DNA of 49,767 nucleotides from Oscillospiraceae bacterium (GCA_020025655.1 JAHHRR010000010.1:1-49767), one strand, 5' to 3'. Positions 7,972-17,402 are shown, counted from the stretch's first letter. Made by a program: numbers and translations. The notes: generated from the letters alone by a model not told the origin.

Positions 7972-9483
7972 TTATATAAACTCATAGCTTCTAAACTGTA
8001 TAGCTTCCGCTATGTGCTCGGATTGTATATTTTCACTGCCTGCAAGATCTGCAATAGTTCTTGAAACTCTCAGAATTCTGTCATAGCTTCTGGCTGAAAG
8101 GCCCATAGCCTCAAAAGCCTCTTTCATCAAAGTCTCTGCTTCATCATCCAGAGCGCAGAATTCACGCAGCTCTTTAGTGCCTATGTGTGCATTGCACATT
8201 GTAGACTGCTCTCCGTAACGTGCTCTTTGCATCTGCCTTGCAGCATTAACTCTCTTCTTTATATCTTTTGAGCTTTCCGCAGGTTCTCTGCGTTTAAGCT
8301 CATCGTATTCAAGTGCAGGAACCTCAACTATAATGTCGATTCTGTCCAGCAGAGGGCCTGATATACGGCTGTGATAGCGGCGCACATCCTTTTCACTGCA
8401 CTTGCATCGGCCTGACGGATGCCCGTACCAGCCGCATTTACAGGGGTTCATTGCGCACACCAGCATGAACCTGCTGGGGAAGGTCACAGAACCGGAAACC
8501 CTCGAAACTGTTACCTCTCCGTCCTCAAGGGGCTGCCTTAAAACCTCTAGAGCATCGCTGCGGAATTCCGGCAGCTCGTCCAAAAACAGCACTCCGTTAT
8601 GTGCAAGGCTGATTTCGCCGGGTCTCGGAACTGTGCCGCCGCCTGCAAGGCCGGCCGAAGATACCGTATGATGAGGTGAGCGAAACGGACGCTGACAGAC
8701 AATCGGTGTCTCTCTGCTTGTGAGTCCTGAAACAGAATGTATCTCGGTACATTCGATAATCTCTTCCCTGCTCATGTCAGGCATAATCCCAGGCAGACGC
8801 TTTGCCATCATGGATTTACCCGCCCCCGGAGGCCCTATAACAAGTATATTGTGTCCGCCTGCGGCTGCTATCTCAAAAGCCCGCTTTACGTTTTCCTGTG
8901 CCTTAACATCGGAAAAATCAGGTATGTTCCGGTTTAACTCCTCCGGTTCGGGCGCAACGGCTGCTTCTATAAGCTCTTCGCCTTTAAGATGTCCGATAAG
9001 CTGGGAGATGTTTTTTACAGGATAAACTTCTATTTCCTTTGCAAAAGCAGCCTCAGGTGCATTTTCCTCCGGAACAAACAGCTTTTTGATACCGCTTCGC
9101 ATGGCGGCAATCGCCATAGGCAATGCGCCGTTTATTCTGCGCAGCTCTCCCGTAAGTGAAAGCTCGCCTACAAATGCACAGTCCTCCGCCGGAGCCTTAA
9201 TGTCTCCCGCAGCAGCAAGGATTCCTATGAGTATCGGAAGGTCATAAACTGTTCCCGCTTTTTTCTTATCTGCCGGAGCAAGATTTACCGTCATACGGCT
9301 TACAGGAAATTTGTATCCGTTATTCTTTATAGCAGCTCTGACACGCTCTCTGGCTTCTTTTACCGCAGCATCCGGCAAGCCTACAACTTCAAATCCCGGC
9401 AGACCGTTTGTAATAAACACCTCTACCGAAACCTCGTAGCCGCCTACACCGCTGACTCCAAAGCTTTTTACATTGGAAAACAT
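7972..9483 (-). CDS. YifB/ComM-family Mg-chelatase-like AAA+ ATPase
   Basis: This 503-residue protein has the family's three parts. An N-terminal Lon-protease-like fold (about 1-170) begins MFSNVKSFGVSGVGG. A AAA+ core follows with Walker A VIGPPGAGKSMMAKR near 215 and Walker B LFLDELPEF near 300. A C-terminal helical Mg-chelatase segment has a Cys-rich insert, NPCKCGWYGHPSGRCKCS. In Gram-negatives ComM is a helicase that extends branch migration during natural transformation; whether clostridial proteins act likewise is not known. GGGGAGGT supports the ATG. It heads the unit yifB-thiI-cinA. Co-location with cinA gives a loose competence or recombination theme, although no other com gene is in view. 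Confidence 0.92.
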   Translation of the reverse strand: MFSNVKSFGVSGVGGYEVSVEVFITNGLPGFEVVGLPDAAVKEARERVRAAIKNNGYKFPVSRMTVNLAPADKKKAGTVYDLPILIGILAAAGDIKAPAEDCAFVGELSLTGELRRINGALPMAIAAMRSGIKKLFVPEENAPEAAFAKEIEVYPVKNISQLIGHLKGEELIEAAVAPEPEELNRNIPDFSDVKAQENVKRAFEIAAAGGHNILVIGPPGAGKSMMAKRLPGIMPDMSREEIIECTEIHSVSGLTSRETPIVCQRPFRSPHHTVSSAGLAGGGTVPRPGEISLAHNGVLFLDELPEFRSDALEVLRQPLEDGEVTVSRVSGSVTFPSRFMLVCAMNPCKCGWYGHPSGRCKCSEKDVRRYHSRISGPLLDRIDIIVEVPALEYDELKRREPAESSKDIKKRVNAARQMQRARYGEQSTMCNAHIGTKELREFCALDDEAETLMKEAFEAMGLSARSYDRILRVSRTIADLAGSENIQSEHIAEAIQFRSYEFI

Positions 9484-9500
9484 TTCAGACCTCCCCGTTC

Positions 9501-9538
9501 AAAAAAGCCCCAGAGTGAAATCTTATCTCCGGGGCTTT
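9501..9538 (-). terminator. Terminator after aspS
   Basis: A 12-pair stem (9504-9515 with 9527-9538, one G-U) with an 11-base loop, then six T residues on the minus strand. Confidence 0.88.
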
Positions 9539-9549
9539 AAATAATCTAA

Positions 9550-11328
9550 TTATTCTTCCTCTTTAGTGCAGACTATGTTCAGCTCCTGAAGCTGTTTGGG
9601 CTCTACAAAGGAGGGAGCGCCCATCATAACGTCCTGAGCGTTCTTATTCATGGGGAAAGGAATTACCTCACGAATACTGTCCTCACCTGCAAGGAGCATT
9701 ACCATACGGTCAACACCGGGGGCAATACCTGCATGAGGAGGAGCGCCGTAGCAGAAAGCGTTATACATTGCAGGGAACTTTTTCTTAACATCCTCTTCGC
9801 CCAGACGAACCATTTCGAAAGCCTTAATCATAATTTCAGGATCGTGGTTACGAACAGCACCGGAGGAAAGCTCAATACCGTTGCAGACAAGGTCATACTG
9901 GTCAGCAGTGATGCTGAGAGGATCAATCTCGCCTCTTTCAGCCTTCAGCAGAACCTCAAGGCCGCCGGAGGGCATGGAGAAGGGGTTGTGGCAGAATTCG
10001 AGTTCGCCGCTCTCTTCGCCGATTTCGTACATGGGGAAGTCAACGATCCAGCAGAATTCATAGCGTTCCTTATCCATATGTCCGGGTACGGCTGCACCCA
10101 GCATCTTACGCATAATACCTGCGGTTTTCTGTGCGACGAGCTTCTTGCCTGCGCATACACCTACAAGGTAACCGGGCTTAAGACCAAGCTTTTCGGTGAT
10201 TTCTGCATTTCTCTCATTGAGGAACTTGGCAACGCCGCCTGCGAACTGGCCGTCATCTCCGACCTTGAACCAGAAGGGCTTTGCACCTGCCTGAACTTCA
10301 ACGTCAGCGCAGAGCTTGTCGATGTTCTTTCTGGTCATGTCGCAGTCGCTTACTGCTATTGCCTTAACAGTGTTTCCGTCTGCAAAGGGTCCGAAGTCGA
10401 TACCCTGAACAAGCTCGGTAATATCATCAACCAGAAGATCTATACGGAGGTCGGGCTTATCAGAGCCGTACTTCTCCATGGACTCGAGGTAAGGAATTCT
10501 CTTGAAGGGTGCATCGGATGCAACATTATAAGTACCGTACTTTGCAAAGATGGGAGGCAGAACCTGCTCCAGAACTGCAAATACGTCTTCCTGACCTGCG
10601 AAAGCCATCTCCATATCCATCTGATAGAACTCTCCGGGGCTGCGGTCGCCTCTTGCGTCCTCATCACGGAAGCAGGGAGCAATCTGGAAGTACTTGTCGA
10701 AGCCGGAAGCCATCAGAAGCTGTTTGAACTGCTGAGGAGCCTGAGGCAGAGCATAGAACTTGCCGGGATGCTTTCTGGAGGGAACCAGATAGTCTCTTGC
10801 GCCCTCGGGAGAAGAAGCGGTCAGGATAGGAGTGGTAATTTCCAGAAATCCCTGTTCAGTCATAGCCTGACGCAGTGCGGCAACCACATTGCAGCGCAGA
10901 ACGATGTTCTTCTTAACTTCGGGGTTTCTTAAATCCAGATAACGGTATTTAAGTCTCTGGCTTTCATCAGCCTCTCTGCTGCGGTTGATTTCAAAAGGCA
11001 GCTCATTGTAGCGGCATCTGCCCAGAATTTCAATCTTTTCGGGGACAACTTCTACATCTCCGGTAGCCTGCTTGGGATTCTTGCTGGCTCTTTCACGGAC
11101 AGTACCTTCAACAGAAATAGTAGATTCCTTATTAACGGACTTGACGATATTCATCATATCCTCAGTTTCTACAACAACCTGAGTAGTACCGTAGAAGTCA
11201 CGGACAACTACGAAAGCGAAGTTATTTCCCACCTCGCGTACATTTTCCATCCAGCCTACGATTTTTACCTTCTGGCCCACGTTTTCAATGCGGAGCTCGT
11301 TACAGGTATGTGTACGGGACTTTAACAT
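9550..11328 (-). CDS. aspS: Aspartyl-tRNA synthetase
   Basis: This 592-residue class IIb synthetase charges tRNA(Asp). An OB-fold anticodon-binding domain lies at about 1-105 (MLKSRTHTCNELR start). The catalytic core has motif 2 FRDEDARGDRSPGEFYQ near 222 and motif 3 GIAPGVDRMVMLLAG near 535. The bacterial GAD insert lies at about 280-420. The length is the bacterial-type norm. The proteins of this family may be discriminating or also charge tRNA(Asn); I cannot see a gatC/A/B set in the window to decide. AGGAAGTAATT precedes the ATG. It is 39 bases downstream of hisS and ends at a strong terminator, so hisS-aspS form one unit, a common clostridial pair. Confidence 0.97.
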   Translation of the reverse strand: MLKSRTHTCNELRIENVGQKVKIVGWMENVREVGNNFAFVVVRDFYGTTQVVVETEDMMNIVKSVNKESTISVEGTVRERASKNPKQATGDVEVVPEKIEILGRCRYNELPFEINRSREADESQRLKYRYLDLRNPEVKKNIVLRCNVVAALRQAMTEQGFLEITTPILTASSPEGARDYLVPSRKHPGKFYALPQAPQQFKQLLMASGFDKYFQIAPCFRDEDARGDRSPGEFYQMDMEMAFAGQEDVFAVLEQVLPPIFAKYGTYNVASDAPFKRIPYLESMEKYGSDKPDLRIDLLVDDITELVQGIDFGPFADGNTVKAIAVSDCDMTRKNIDKLCADVEVQAGAKPFWFKVGDDGQFAGGVAKFLNERNAEITEKLGLKPGYLVGVCAGKKLVAQKTAGIMRKMLGAAVPGHMDKERYEFCWIVDFPMYEIGEESGELEFCHNPFSMPSGGLEVLLKAERGEIDPLSITADQYDLVCNGIELSSGAVRNHDPEIMIKAFEMVRLGEEDVKKKFPAMYNAFCYGAPPHAGIAPGVDRMVMLLAGEDSIREVIPFPMNKNAQDVMMGAPSFVEPKQLQELNIVCTKEEE

Positions 11329-11367
11329 AATTACTTCCTGCCTTTTCTCTATTAAAATACGCGTCGA

Positions 11368-12723
11368 TTATTCTTTGATAACGGCGCCGCTGTTTCTCTC
11401 GTTAACGCTCTTCATGATAAGCTCAGCAGCAGCTTCTGCTGTAAGCTTCTGCTGCTCGCCGGAAACCATGTCCTTGACAGAGAGCAGTTTTTCGTTTATC
11501 TCGTCCTCACCCACGAAAATAACATAGGGAGTACCGATCTTATCGGCATAGTTCATCTTACCCTTGAACTTTTTCTTCTCACCGTAAATCTGAGTGCGGA
11601 TGCCCTTGGTTCTGAGGAATGTAGCTGCGGAAATTGCATAGCTCATATCGTCAGTCATGGGAAGTACCAGTGCATCGCAGGGTGAGGTGATGATGTCATC
11701 ACTTAAAAGCTCCTGCTCCTGAAGTACATAGAAGAGTCTGGTAAGACCGATGGAAATACCGACGCCGGGCAGCTGCTTATCGGTATAGTATTCAGCCAGA
11801 TTATCATATCTGCCGCCGGAGCATACAGAACCGATTTCAGGATGCTCTGTCATCTCGGTTTCATATACAGTACCGGTGTAGTAATCAAGACCTCTTGCAA
11901 TGGTAAGGTCTATTGCGAAGTTCTCCTCAGGCACGCCGAAAGCGGAGAGGTACTTTGTAACCTCAATAAGCTCCTCAAGGCCCTGATCGAAGGTTTCGTC
12001 CATACCCTTATACTGGGTGAGTCTCTCGATAACCTCGGCGTTTGTGCCCTGTATTGCCATGAAGTCCAGAACATTCTCTGCCTTGCAGGGCAGCATATGG
12101 ACGTCATCTATAAGCAGGTTTTTAACCTTCTCAGCACCGATTTTATCCAGCTTATCAACAGTTCTCATGATTTCGGCAGACTTTTCGCTCATACCGTTCA
12201 TAGAATAGAAGCCGTTTAAGAGCTTGCGGTTATTAACCTTGATTTTGAACTTGGAAATACCCAGAGTCTTAAAGGTATTATAAATAATAGCGGGGATTTC
12301 AGCCTCGTTTATAATGTCGAGCTTACCGTCACCGATAATATCAATATCTGCCTGATAAAACTCTCTGAAACGGCCACGCTGAGCACGCTCTCCTCTGTAA
12401 ACCTTACCTATCTGGTAACGGCGGAAGGGGAATGAGAGCTTGCCGTAGTTTGCGGCAACATACTTTGCGAGGGGAACAGTAAGGTCAAAGCGAAGAGCAA
12501 TATCGCTGTCGCCCTTCTGGAAGCGGTAAATCTGTTTTTCAGTCTCACCGCCGCCTTTTGCAAGCAGGACCTCAGAGGACTCGATAACAGGAGTATCAAG
12601 GGGAGTAAAACCGTAGACAGAGTAGCTGTGCCTCAGAGCCTCCATCATTTTTTCCATTTTCATCTGCTGCTGAGGCAGCAGTTCCATAAACCCGGACAGG
12701 GTGCGTGGCGCAACCTTTGCCAT
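11368..12723 (-). CDS. hisS: Histidyl-tRNA synthetase
   Basis: This 451-residue class II synthetase charges tRNA(His). The core shows motif 2 FREFYQADIDIIG near 120-132, the His-A box RGLDYYTGTVYE near 275, the GGRYDNLAEYY loop near 298, and motif 3 PGVGISIGLTRL near 315. A C-terminal anticodon-binding domain (about 345-440) follows. It is slightly longer than the average of about 425 residues, with a few extra residues at each end. GAAAGGAC precedes the ATG. No T-box leader is visible upstream. It is preceded by the methylglyoxal-synthase-like gene and followed by aspS. Confidence 0.97.
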   Translation of the reverse strand: MAKVAPRTLSGFMELLPQQQMKMEKMMEALRHSYSVYGFTPLDTPVIESSEVLLAKGGGETEKQIYRFQKGDSDIALRFDLTVPLAKYVAANYGKLSFPFRRYQIGKVYRGERAQRGRFREFYQADIDIIGDGKLDIINEAEIPAIIYNTFKTLGISKFKIKVNNRKLLNGFYSMNGMSEKSAEIMRTVDKLDKIGAEKVKNLLIDDVHMLPCKAENVLDFMAIQGTNAEVIERLTQYKGMDETFDQGLEELIEVTKYLSAFGVPEENFAIDLTIARGLDYYTGTVYETEMTEHPEIGSVCSGGRYDNLAEYYTDKQLPGVGISIGLTRLFYVLQEQELLSDDIITSPCDALVLPMTDDMSYAISAATFLRTKGIRTQIYGEKKKFKGKMNYADKIGTPYVIFVGEDEINEKLLSVKDMVSGEQQKLTAEAAAELIMKSVNERNSGAVIKE

Positions 12724-12771
12724 TATATGTCCTTTCCGCGCATCTCTTTTTATCGGATGGCATTATAATAT

Positions 12772-12794
12772 GGTGCGGTTTTTTAAGCCGCACC
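12772..12794. repeat. Inverted repeat between mgsA-like gene and hisS
   Basis: Arms GGTGCGG and CCGCACC (7 bases, 9-base A/T-rich loop). Neither side has a good T tract, so I treat it as an intercistronic hairpin and not a proven terminator. Confidence 0.5.
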
Positions 12795-12819
12795 TGAAAA
12801 GTATTTTTCTAAGCTGAGC

Positions 12820-13224
12820 TTATCTCTTCTGAGGATTGACGATATTACGCCAGTCAAGATCACCACGGCGCAGGCCCTGAACAAGAACCTCGGCGGTAGC
12901 GGCGTTTGTGGCGAAGGGAATCTGGTACTGATCGCAGAGTCTCTCGATTTTGTTTATATCATCAAAGCCTTTCGGATTTGCAGGGTCACAGAAGAAAAGC
13001 ACCAGATCAATCTCGTTGAAGGAAATTCTGGCTCCTATCTGCTGTGCACCGCCCTGATCAGCATGGAGATACAGAGTAATGGGCAGACCCGTAGCCTCAG
13101 ACACAAGCTTTCCGGTTACATGGGTAGCGCAAAGGGAGTGTTCTGCAAGTATACCGCAATATGCTATGCAAAACTGAACCATCAGCTCTTTTTTTCTGTC
13201 ATGTGCCATTAGTGCAATATTCAT
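12820..13224 (-). CDS. Methylglyoxal synthase homologue with altered active site
   Basis: The 134-residue protein matches clostridial MgsA in length and frame (NIALMAHDRKKELM start, FFCDPANPKG, PFATNAATAEVLVQG, GDLDWR). MgsA turns dihydroxyacetone phosphate into methylglyoxal. Several residues of the E. coli active site are changed when aligned by the flanking conserved blocks. The phosphate loop ATGTTG reads ATHVTG. The catalytic Asp71 in GGDQQ is Ala (GGAQQIG). His98 in the PHDPDV stretch is Phe (GFDDIN). The HD pair near the N-terminus is kept. It may have lost or changed its activity while keeping the MGS-like fold. A promoter precedes it and hisS-aspS follow. Confidence 0.8.
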   Translation of the reverse strand: MNIALMAHDRKKELMVQFCIAYCGILAEHSLCATHVTGKLVSEATGLPITLYLHADQGGAQQIGARISFNEIDLVLFFCDPANPKGFDDINKIERLCDQYQIPFATNAATAEVLVQGLRRGDLDWRNIVNPQKR

Positions 13225-13271
13225 ATTCTTCTCCGTTTCTCATAAAATCCGCGAGTAAAATTTACTATAAT

Positions 13272-13300
13272 ATTATATACGTTGTTTTTTTAACTTTCAA
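13272..13300 (-). promoter_or_regulatory. Promoter of the mgsA-like/hisS/aspS unit
   Basis: TTGAAA (13295-13300) and TATAAT (13272-13277) with a 17-base spacer on the minus strand. A small AATAGG/CCTATT dyad (13299-13317) overlaps the -35 end and may mark the end of the PBP2 transcript. Confidence 0.75.
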
Positions 13301-13328
13301 TAGGAATTATGCCTATTATTTACAATTT

Positions 13329-15461
13329 TTACTTTAAAAGTGCCATTTCAGGCTCAGAAGTATCTTTATACTGTCTGATATTTATATAAGCGTCCATGAT
13401 ATGCTTTGCAATAAACTGAACGTCAGCACCTGCGTGACCACGTTCAACTACAACCGCAATTGCAATTTCGGGGTCCTCATAGGGGCCGTAGCAGATAAAG
13501 ATACCGTCGTTGGTGATATTTTCACCTTTCTGCGCCGTTCCGGTTTTGCCTGCGCAGGTCCATTCGCACTTAGTCCATATTTCTGCATTCTTAGGGTTGA
13601 GCCAGTCGTTAAGAACCTCGTACATACCTTCATGTACAGCAGCCCAGTTATAGTCGGCAGACTTGACCTCGCTCAGAACTTCGGGCTCACGCTCATAAAT
13701 CTTTTCGCTGAAGTCAAAGCTTCTGACTGATTTAAGAATGGAAGCAGAGTAGCGTTTTCCGCCGTTTGCGATAGCCGCAGTATATTCGCCTATCTGCAGG
13801 GGGGAGAAAATACTATCAGACTGTCCTATACCTGCCTGCAGCGTATCACCGATTCGCCACGGGGTACCTGTGTAGTCTGCGTGGTTTTCACGGTTTGACA
13901 TATTACCGGTGGTTTCAACAAGCTCAATACCGGTGGGAACACCCAATCCGAAGTTATGAGCATATTCACCCATGGTATCAACACCCATGGTATCACTTAT
14001 TGTATAGAAGAAGTAGTTGCAGGAGTCTCTCAGTGCATCTACAACATTTTCATTCTGGTGAGTAAGATGCTCGCCCTTCTTTACGTTCCAAATCCAGCAT
14101 TCAGGAGCGTAACCATCGGATGCGTACTTTGTAAATACACCGTCGCATTTGACTCTGAATTCAGTGTTTATCTGGCCGGTGCTCAGAGCCGCCATAGCTG
14201 TGCAGGGCTTGAAGGTTGAACCGGGAGCATAGGCACCCATAAGTGCTCTATTGAAAAGCGGTGTGTTAGGTGCTTCCATCAGCTCCTGATAGTCGTCCAT
14301 AATTGTTGCAACATTGTAGGTAGGCCAGCTTGCGATTGCAAGAGGTGCGCCGTTTTTAACATTTATAACAACAGCTGCCGCACCGGTAATTTCGTCTTTC
14401 AGTTCGGGGTTAAAGGTGCCTTTCAGCTTTTCTTCTGCCCTTTGCTGTTCACGGTTGGAAATAAGGGTGTTCACGCCGTTATCAAGTATTCTCTCAACCT
14501 GTTCCTGCAAGGCAAGGTCCAGAGTCAGATAAACGTGGTTGCCCGGTTCGGGTTCCTCGATATACCGTGTGCTCAGAATAGTTCCGTTAGGCGTTCGAGT
14601 TTCGCTTACTCTGCCGTCTTTTCCGTGAAGGTATTTCTCAAATGCATACTCCGCACCGTCCTTACCGACAACCGCATTGTTGGCATAGTCCACAAGAGAA
14701 TACTTCTCAAATTCCTCCTGAGTCATAAGGCCGACGTATCCCAGAATATGAGCTGCATACTCAGTTGCATAGTCTCTTACATATGCACGCTCGACCTGAA
14801 TACCGACAAGCTTTCGTTCCATAATAGAGGTGATAAGCTGCATACTTGCATCTTCAACGAAGATATAGTCGGCAGTATTGATTGCATAACGGACGTTTAT
14901 GGAATAACGGACGCCCGCAATAATTCTCATTTCCTCGGCAGAATAGCTGTTATCTATATCGTAACGGCTGCGCATATAGCTCATAAGCTCAACCGCTGAC
15001 GGTTCAGGAGGCAGTCCGGCTGCCTTTATGGAATCCTTTTTATCCTTAAAATAGGATTTAAGCATGGTTCTTTCGATATCGGTCATATCAGGATCGTACT
15101 CGAAAGGCGGGGCTGCTGAAATAGGGAGGTCGTCGGTATACTTGTCTCCGTAGCTTTCAACCAGCTCCACAAGCTCCAGAATAACCGCATTGGGGTCTTC
15201 GTTAGCGAAGAGCTTTGCAGTATCTATTTTAAGGTTATAGCATTCCTTGTTGCTGACGAGAGTTCTTCCGTAGCAGTCAAGAATGTCTCCTCTTGCCGCA
15301 GTAACGTCTCTTTCAACATTTTTTGTCTCATTGCTCTTATCGTAGTATTCCTGACCTTCAACGATCTGAAGTTTATAAAGGAATACCAGATATACAGTAA
15401 GTATAAGCAGAAAGAATGCTATCATTCCGGCAAGTCTGCCGGGTTTTATGGTTTTATTCAT
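13329..15461 (-). CDS. mrdA: Penicillin-binding protein 2 (class B transpeptidase)
   Basis: This 710-residue cell-elongation transpeptidase cross-links peptidoglycan in the elongasome. One membrane segment (about 9-29) anchors it. A dimerisation or pedestal domain follows, including the RGDILDCYGR region near 57. The transpeptidase domain has SxxK as STFK near 410, SxN as SCN near 475 and KTG as KTGTAQ near 635. The length is typical of clostridial PBP2. Its ATG follows AAAGGAT. It lies 31 bases after mreD, and mreC, maf and a U32 protein gene precede them, so it belongs to the shape operon. RodA, its usual partner polymerase, is not in the window. Confidence 0.94.
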   Translation of the reverse strand: MNKTIKPGRLAGMIAFFLLILTVYLVFLYKLQIVEGQEYYDKSNETKNVERDVTAARGDILDCYGRTLVSNKECYNLKIDTAKLFANEDPNAVILELVELVESYGDKYTDDLPISAAPPFEYDPDMTDIERTMLKSYFKDKKDSIKAAGLPPEPSAVELMSYMRSRYDIDNSYSAEEMRIIAGVRYSINVRYAINTADYIFVEDASMQLITSIMERKLVGIQVERAYVRDYATEYAAHILGYVGLMTQEEFEKYSLVDYANNAVVGKDGAEYAFEKYLHGKDGRVSETRTPNGTILSTRYIEEPEPGNHVYLTLDLALQEQVERILDNGVNTLISNREQQRAEEKLKGTFNPELKDEITGAAAVVINVKNGAPLAIASWPTYNVATIMDDYQELMEAPNTPLFNRALMGAYAPGSTFKPCTAMAALSTGQINTEFRVKCDGVFTKYASDGYAPECWIWNVKKGEHLTHQNENVVDALRDSCNYFFYTISDTMGVDTMGEYAHNFGLGVPTGIELVETTGNMSNRENHADYTGTPWRIGDTLQAGIGQSDSIFSPLQIGEYTAAIANGGKRYSASILKSVRSFDFSEKIYEREPEVLSEVKSADYNWAAVHEGMYEVLNDWLNPKNAEIWTKCEWTCAGKTGTAQKGENITNDGIFICYGPYEDPEIAIAVVVERGHAGADVQFIAKHIMDAYINIRQYKDTSEPEMALLK

Positions 15462-15492
15462 AAGGGTATCCTTTCTTACGCTGGGTAACGGC

Positions 15493-15987
15493 TTATTCTA
15501 TCCACCGTGCGGGCGGGAAATATGCCAGTGCAGCAGGCGGCAGAGACCACAGGGTCTGAAGCAGGACAGTCACCAGCATAGCAGGAGCAAAACCATCAAG
15601 TGCGGAGGTTCTCAGCATCTGCATAACTGCGGTAACCAAAAGTGCGCCGAATGCTGTAATCATAAATGCAAAAAATCGTCTGTTAATAAAGAATTGTGAA
15701 ATAAAGCCTGACGCAAAGGCGAGAGCCGGGAAAAGCACGGTAAAGATTATTGTGTTCTCTACAAAAGACATATCTGCAAATATGCCCATTATAAGTCCGA
15801 AAACCGCACCCCATGTAGCGCCTTCAAACATACCGACCGCAACCGCAACTGCGGGCAGAACCATAGGGCAGACTCCGAAAATACGTGTCTGCGTAAAAAG
15901 TATGTTCTGGCAGACCAGAGCCAAAAACATATAGAGTGCATATTGAAGCACACGCTTTATATTGATTTTTGCCAGAATCTCTTTCAA
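15493..15987 (-). CDS. mreD: MreD rod-shape membrane protein
   Basis: This 164-residue protein has about five hydrophobic segments and almost no soluble part. With its place between mreC and PBP2, that identifies it as MreD, a membrane component of the elongasome. Sequence conservation in the family is low, so context carries much of the call. The start is a TTG (15985-15987) three bases after the mreC stop, with GTGGTGG about eight bases upstream. The protein is close to the usual 160-175 residues. Confidence 0.85.
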   Translation of the reverse strand: MKEILAKINIKRVLQYALYMFLALVCQNILFTQTRIFGVCPMVLPAVAVAVGMFEGATWGAVFGLIMGIFADMSFVENTIIFTVLFPALAFASGFISQFFINRRFFAFMITAFGALLVTAVMQMLRTSALDGFAPAMLVTVLLQTLWSLPPAALAYFPPARWIE

Positions 15988-15990
15988 ATC

Positions 15991-16833
15991 TTATTCCACC
16001 ACTTCGTAGCTTTTTATTACAAACACCTGAACCAGTGAATCAAGGTCGCATTCAGGAGTTACAATGCCGTATTCTATCTGTCCGCCGGCTTCAGACTGAA
16101 TATTGCTTATAGTTCCGATAACAAGACCTGCCGGGAAGGAGCCGCCGGAGCCTGATGTCAGAACTTCATCGCCAACATAAATCTGTGCGCCGTCTGCAAG
16201 GAAGGTAAGCTTTGCCTGCTTGTTCTTCATAAGTGAGAATTCACCGACTACCAGACCGGAGCTTCCTGTTGCACCTACAAAAGCACCCACAGACATATCT
16301 GCATCTATAAGAGTAGAAACAGTAGCCCATGTTTCACCAAGCTCAGTAATCTGGCCTACAAGCACGCCGTATTCTGTAATAACCGGATCGCCCAGCTCAA
16401 TACCCGAGCTTTTACCTTTACTTATTGTAAAGGTGGATGACCAGTTGGATGAGGACCAGAGAACGACCTTGCTTGATTCCATTTCATAGTCTGTGTGCTT
16501 CTGCCGCAGATTCAGCAGTTCTCTGAGGCGGCTGTTTTCTTCGTTGGCTTCGATACCTTCTCGTGCAGCTTTCTGAGCATCAGCCAGCTGGGCACGAAGC
16601 GATTCGTTCTCAGCCTCCAGAGAGTCATATTCATAGAGATAGCCGTAAATACTGTCAAAGAAGTTTACAGCTGAACTCAGAACCTTCTGCAAAGGAGCTT
16701 TCAAAACGCCTGTTGCATTATGCACCAGACCTATATTACCGTCTCTTGCCGCAGTGCCGAGACCTATCATAAGGGCTATGGCCACAACTATTACGGCAAT
16801 TCTAATTCCGTTTTTCTTCAGATAATCTTTCAA
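15991..16833 (-). CDS. mreC: MreC rod-shape-determining protein
   Basis: This 280-residue bitopic protein organises PBP2 and peptidoglycan synthesis at the outer membrane face. It has a membrane segment (about 9-27), a coiled coil (about 65-110, LEAENESLRAQLADAQ) and the beta-barrel domains (about 120-270). The latter include VLVGQITELGETWATVSTL and the GSGGSFPAGLVIG stretch. The start is a TTG that overlaps the maf stop by four bases (TTGA). AGGGGGTT lies eight bases upstream. No mreB gene precedes it, unlike many clostridial mre clusters. Confidence 0.93.
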   Translation of the reverse strand: MKDYLKKNGIRIAVIVVAIALMIGLGTAARDGNIGLVHNATGVLKAPLQKVLSSAVNFFDSIYGYLYEYDSLEAENESLRAQLADAQKAAREGIEANEENSRLRELLNLRQKHTDYEMESSKVVLWSSSNWSSTFTISKGKSSGIELGDPVITEYGVLVGQITELGETWATVSTLIDADMSVGAFVGATGSSGLVVGEFSLMKNKQAKLTFLADGAQIYVGDEVLTSGSGGSFPAGLVIGTISNIQSEAGGQIEYGIVTPECDLDSLVQVFVIKSYEVVE

Positions 16834-17402
16834 AGGATACTAACCCCCTGCTTTTTAAGCATTTCACCCAGTCTGCACACCGGCAAACCCATGACATTGA
16901 AGAAGTCACCCTCAATGCCTTTAACGAAGAGAGCTCCCCTGCCCTGTGCGCCGTAGGCACCGGCCTTGTCCATAGGCTCGCCTGTTTTCACATAGGCTTC
17001 GATTTCGCTTTCAGCAAGCTCTCTGAAGCAGACCTTGCTGACTTCGTGTTCACTGAGCTTTATACCGTCCTTTATAACAGTCACTCCGGTATATACCTCA
17101 TGGCATTTTCCGGAAAGACTTCTGAGCATATTAACTGCATTTTCCTCGGTATGAGGCTTGCCAAGAACCTTTCCGTCAAGCCAAACAATGGTATCGGCAG
17201 CAATTATCAGATCTTCCTTCGGTCTGTCGGCGGCAACTTCCTCAGCCTTTGCCGCTGCAAGGGATTCTACAATCTCTCCGGGTGTAAGCTCAGGATTTAC
17301 CACTTCCTCCCCTTTTGCGGGGATTATTTCCATATTCTTAAAGCCCAGCATCTCCATAAGCTGTTTTCTTCTGGGAGAGCCGGAGGCTAGAACAACTGTC
17401 AT
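16830..17402 (-). CDS. Maf-family nucleoside triphosphate pyrophosphatase
   Basis: This 190-residue house-cleaning enzyme hydrolyses non-canonical nucleoside triphosphates (dTTP/UTP or methylated nucleotides) to monophosphates. It shows the N-terminal VVLASGSPRRKQLMEMLG, the central IAADTIVWLDGKVLGKP with the metal-binding Asp, and GAYGAQGRGALFVKGIEGDFFNVMGLP. The variable residue set seems nearer the dTTP/UTP-specific YhdE class, though I would not fix the substrate. Maf next to mreC is a recurrent bacterial order and ties it to cell-shape operons. The ATG follows GGAGAT. The 51-base gap before it contains two small dyads (near 17412-17447). Confidence 0.92.
   Translation of the reverse strand: MTVVLASGSPRRKQLMEMLGFKNMEIIPAKGEEVVNPELTPGEIVESLAAAKAEEVAADRPKEDLIIAADTIVWLDGKVLGKPHTEENAVNMLRSLSGKCHEVYTGVTVIKDGIKLSEHEVSKVCFRELAESEIEAYVKTGEPMDKAGAYGAQGRGALFVKGIEGDFFNVMGLPVCRLGEMLKKQGVSIL

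Noticed and set aside
9733..10932. Long open frame on the plus strand
   Set aside because: It lies opposite aspS in an antisense frame, has no ribosome site and no recognisable domain.
12772..12794. Hairpin as terminator of the mgsA-like gene
   Set aside because: No T tract follows on either strand, so I list it only as an inverted repeat.
12724..12819. Possible T-box leader before hisS
   Set aside because: Too short, and neither the T-box sequence nor an antiterminator is present.
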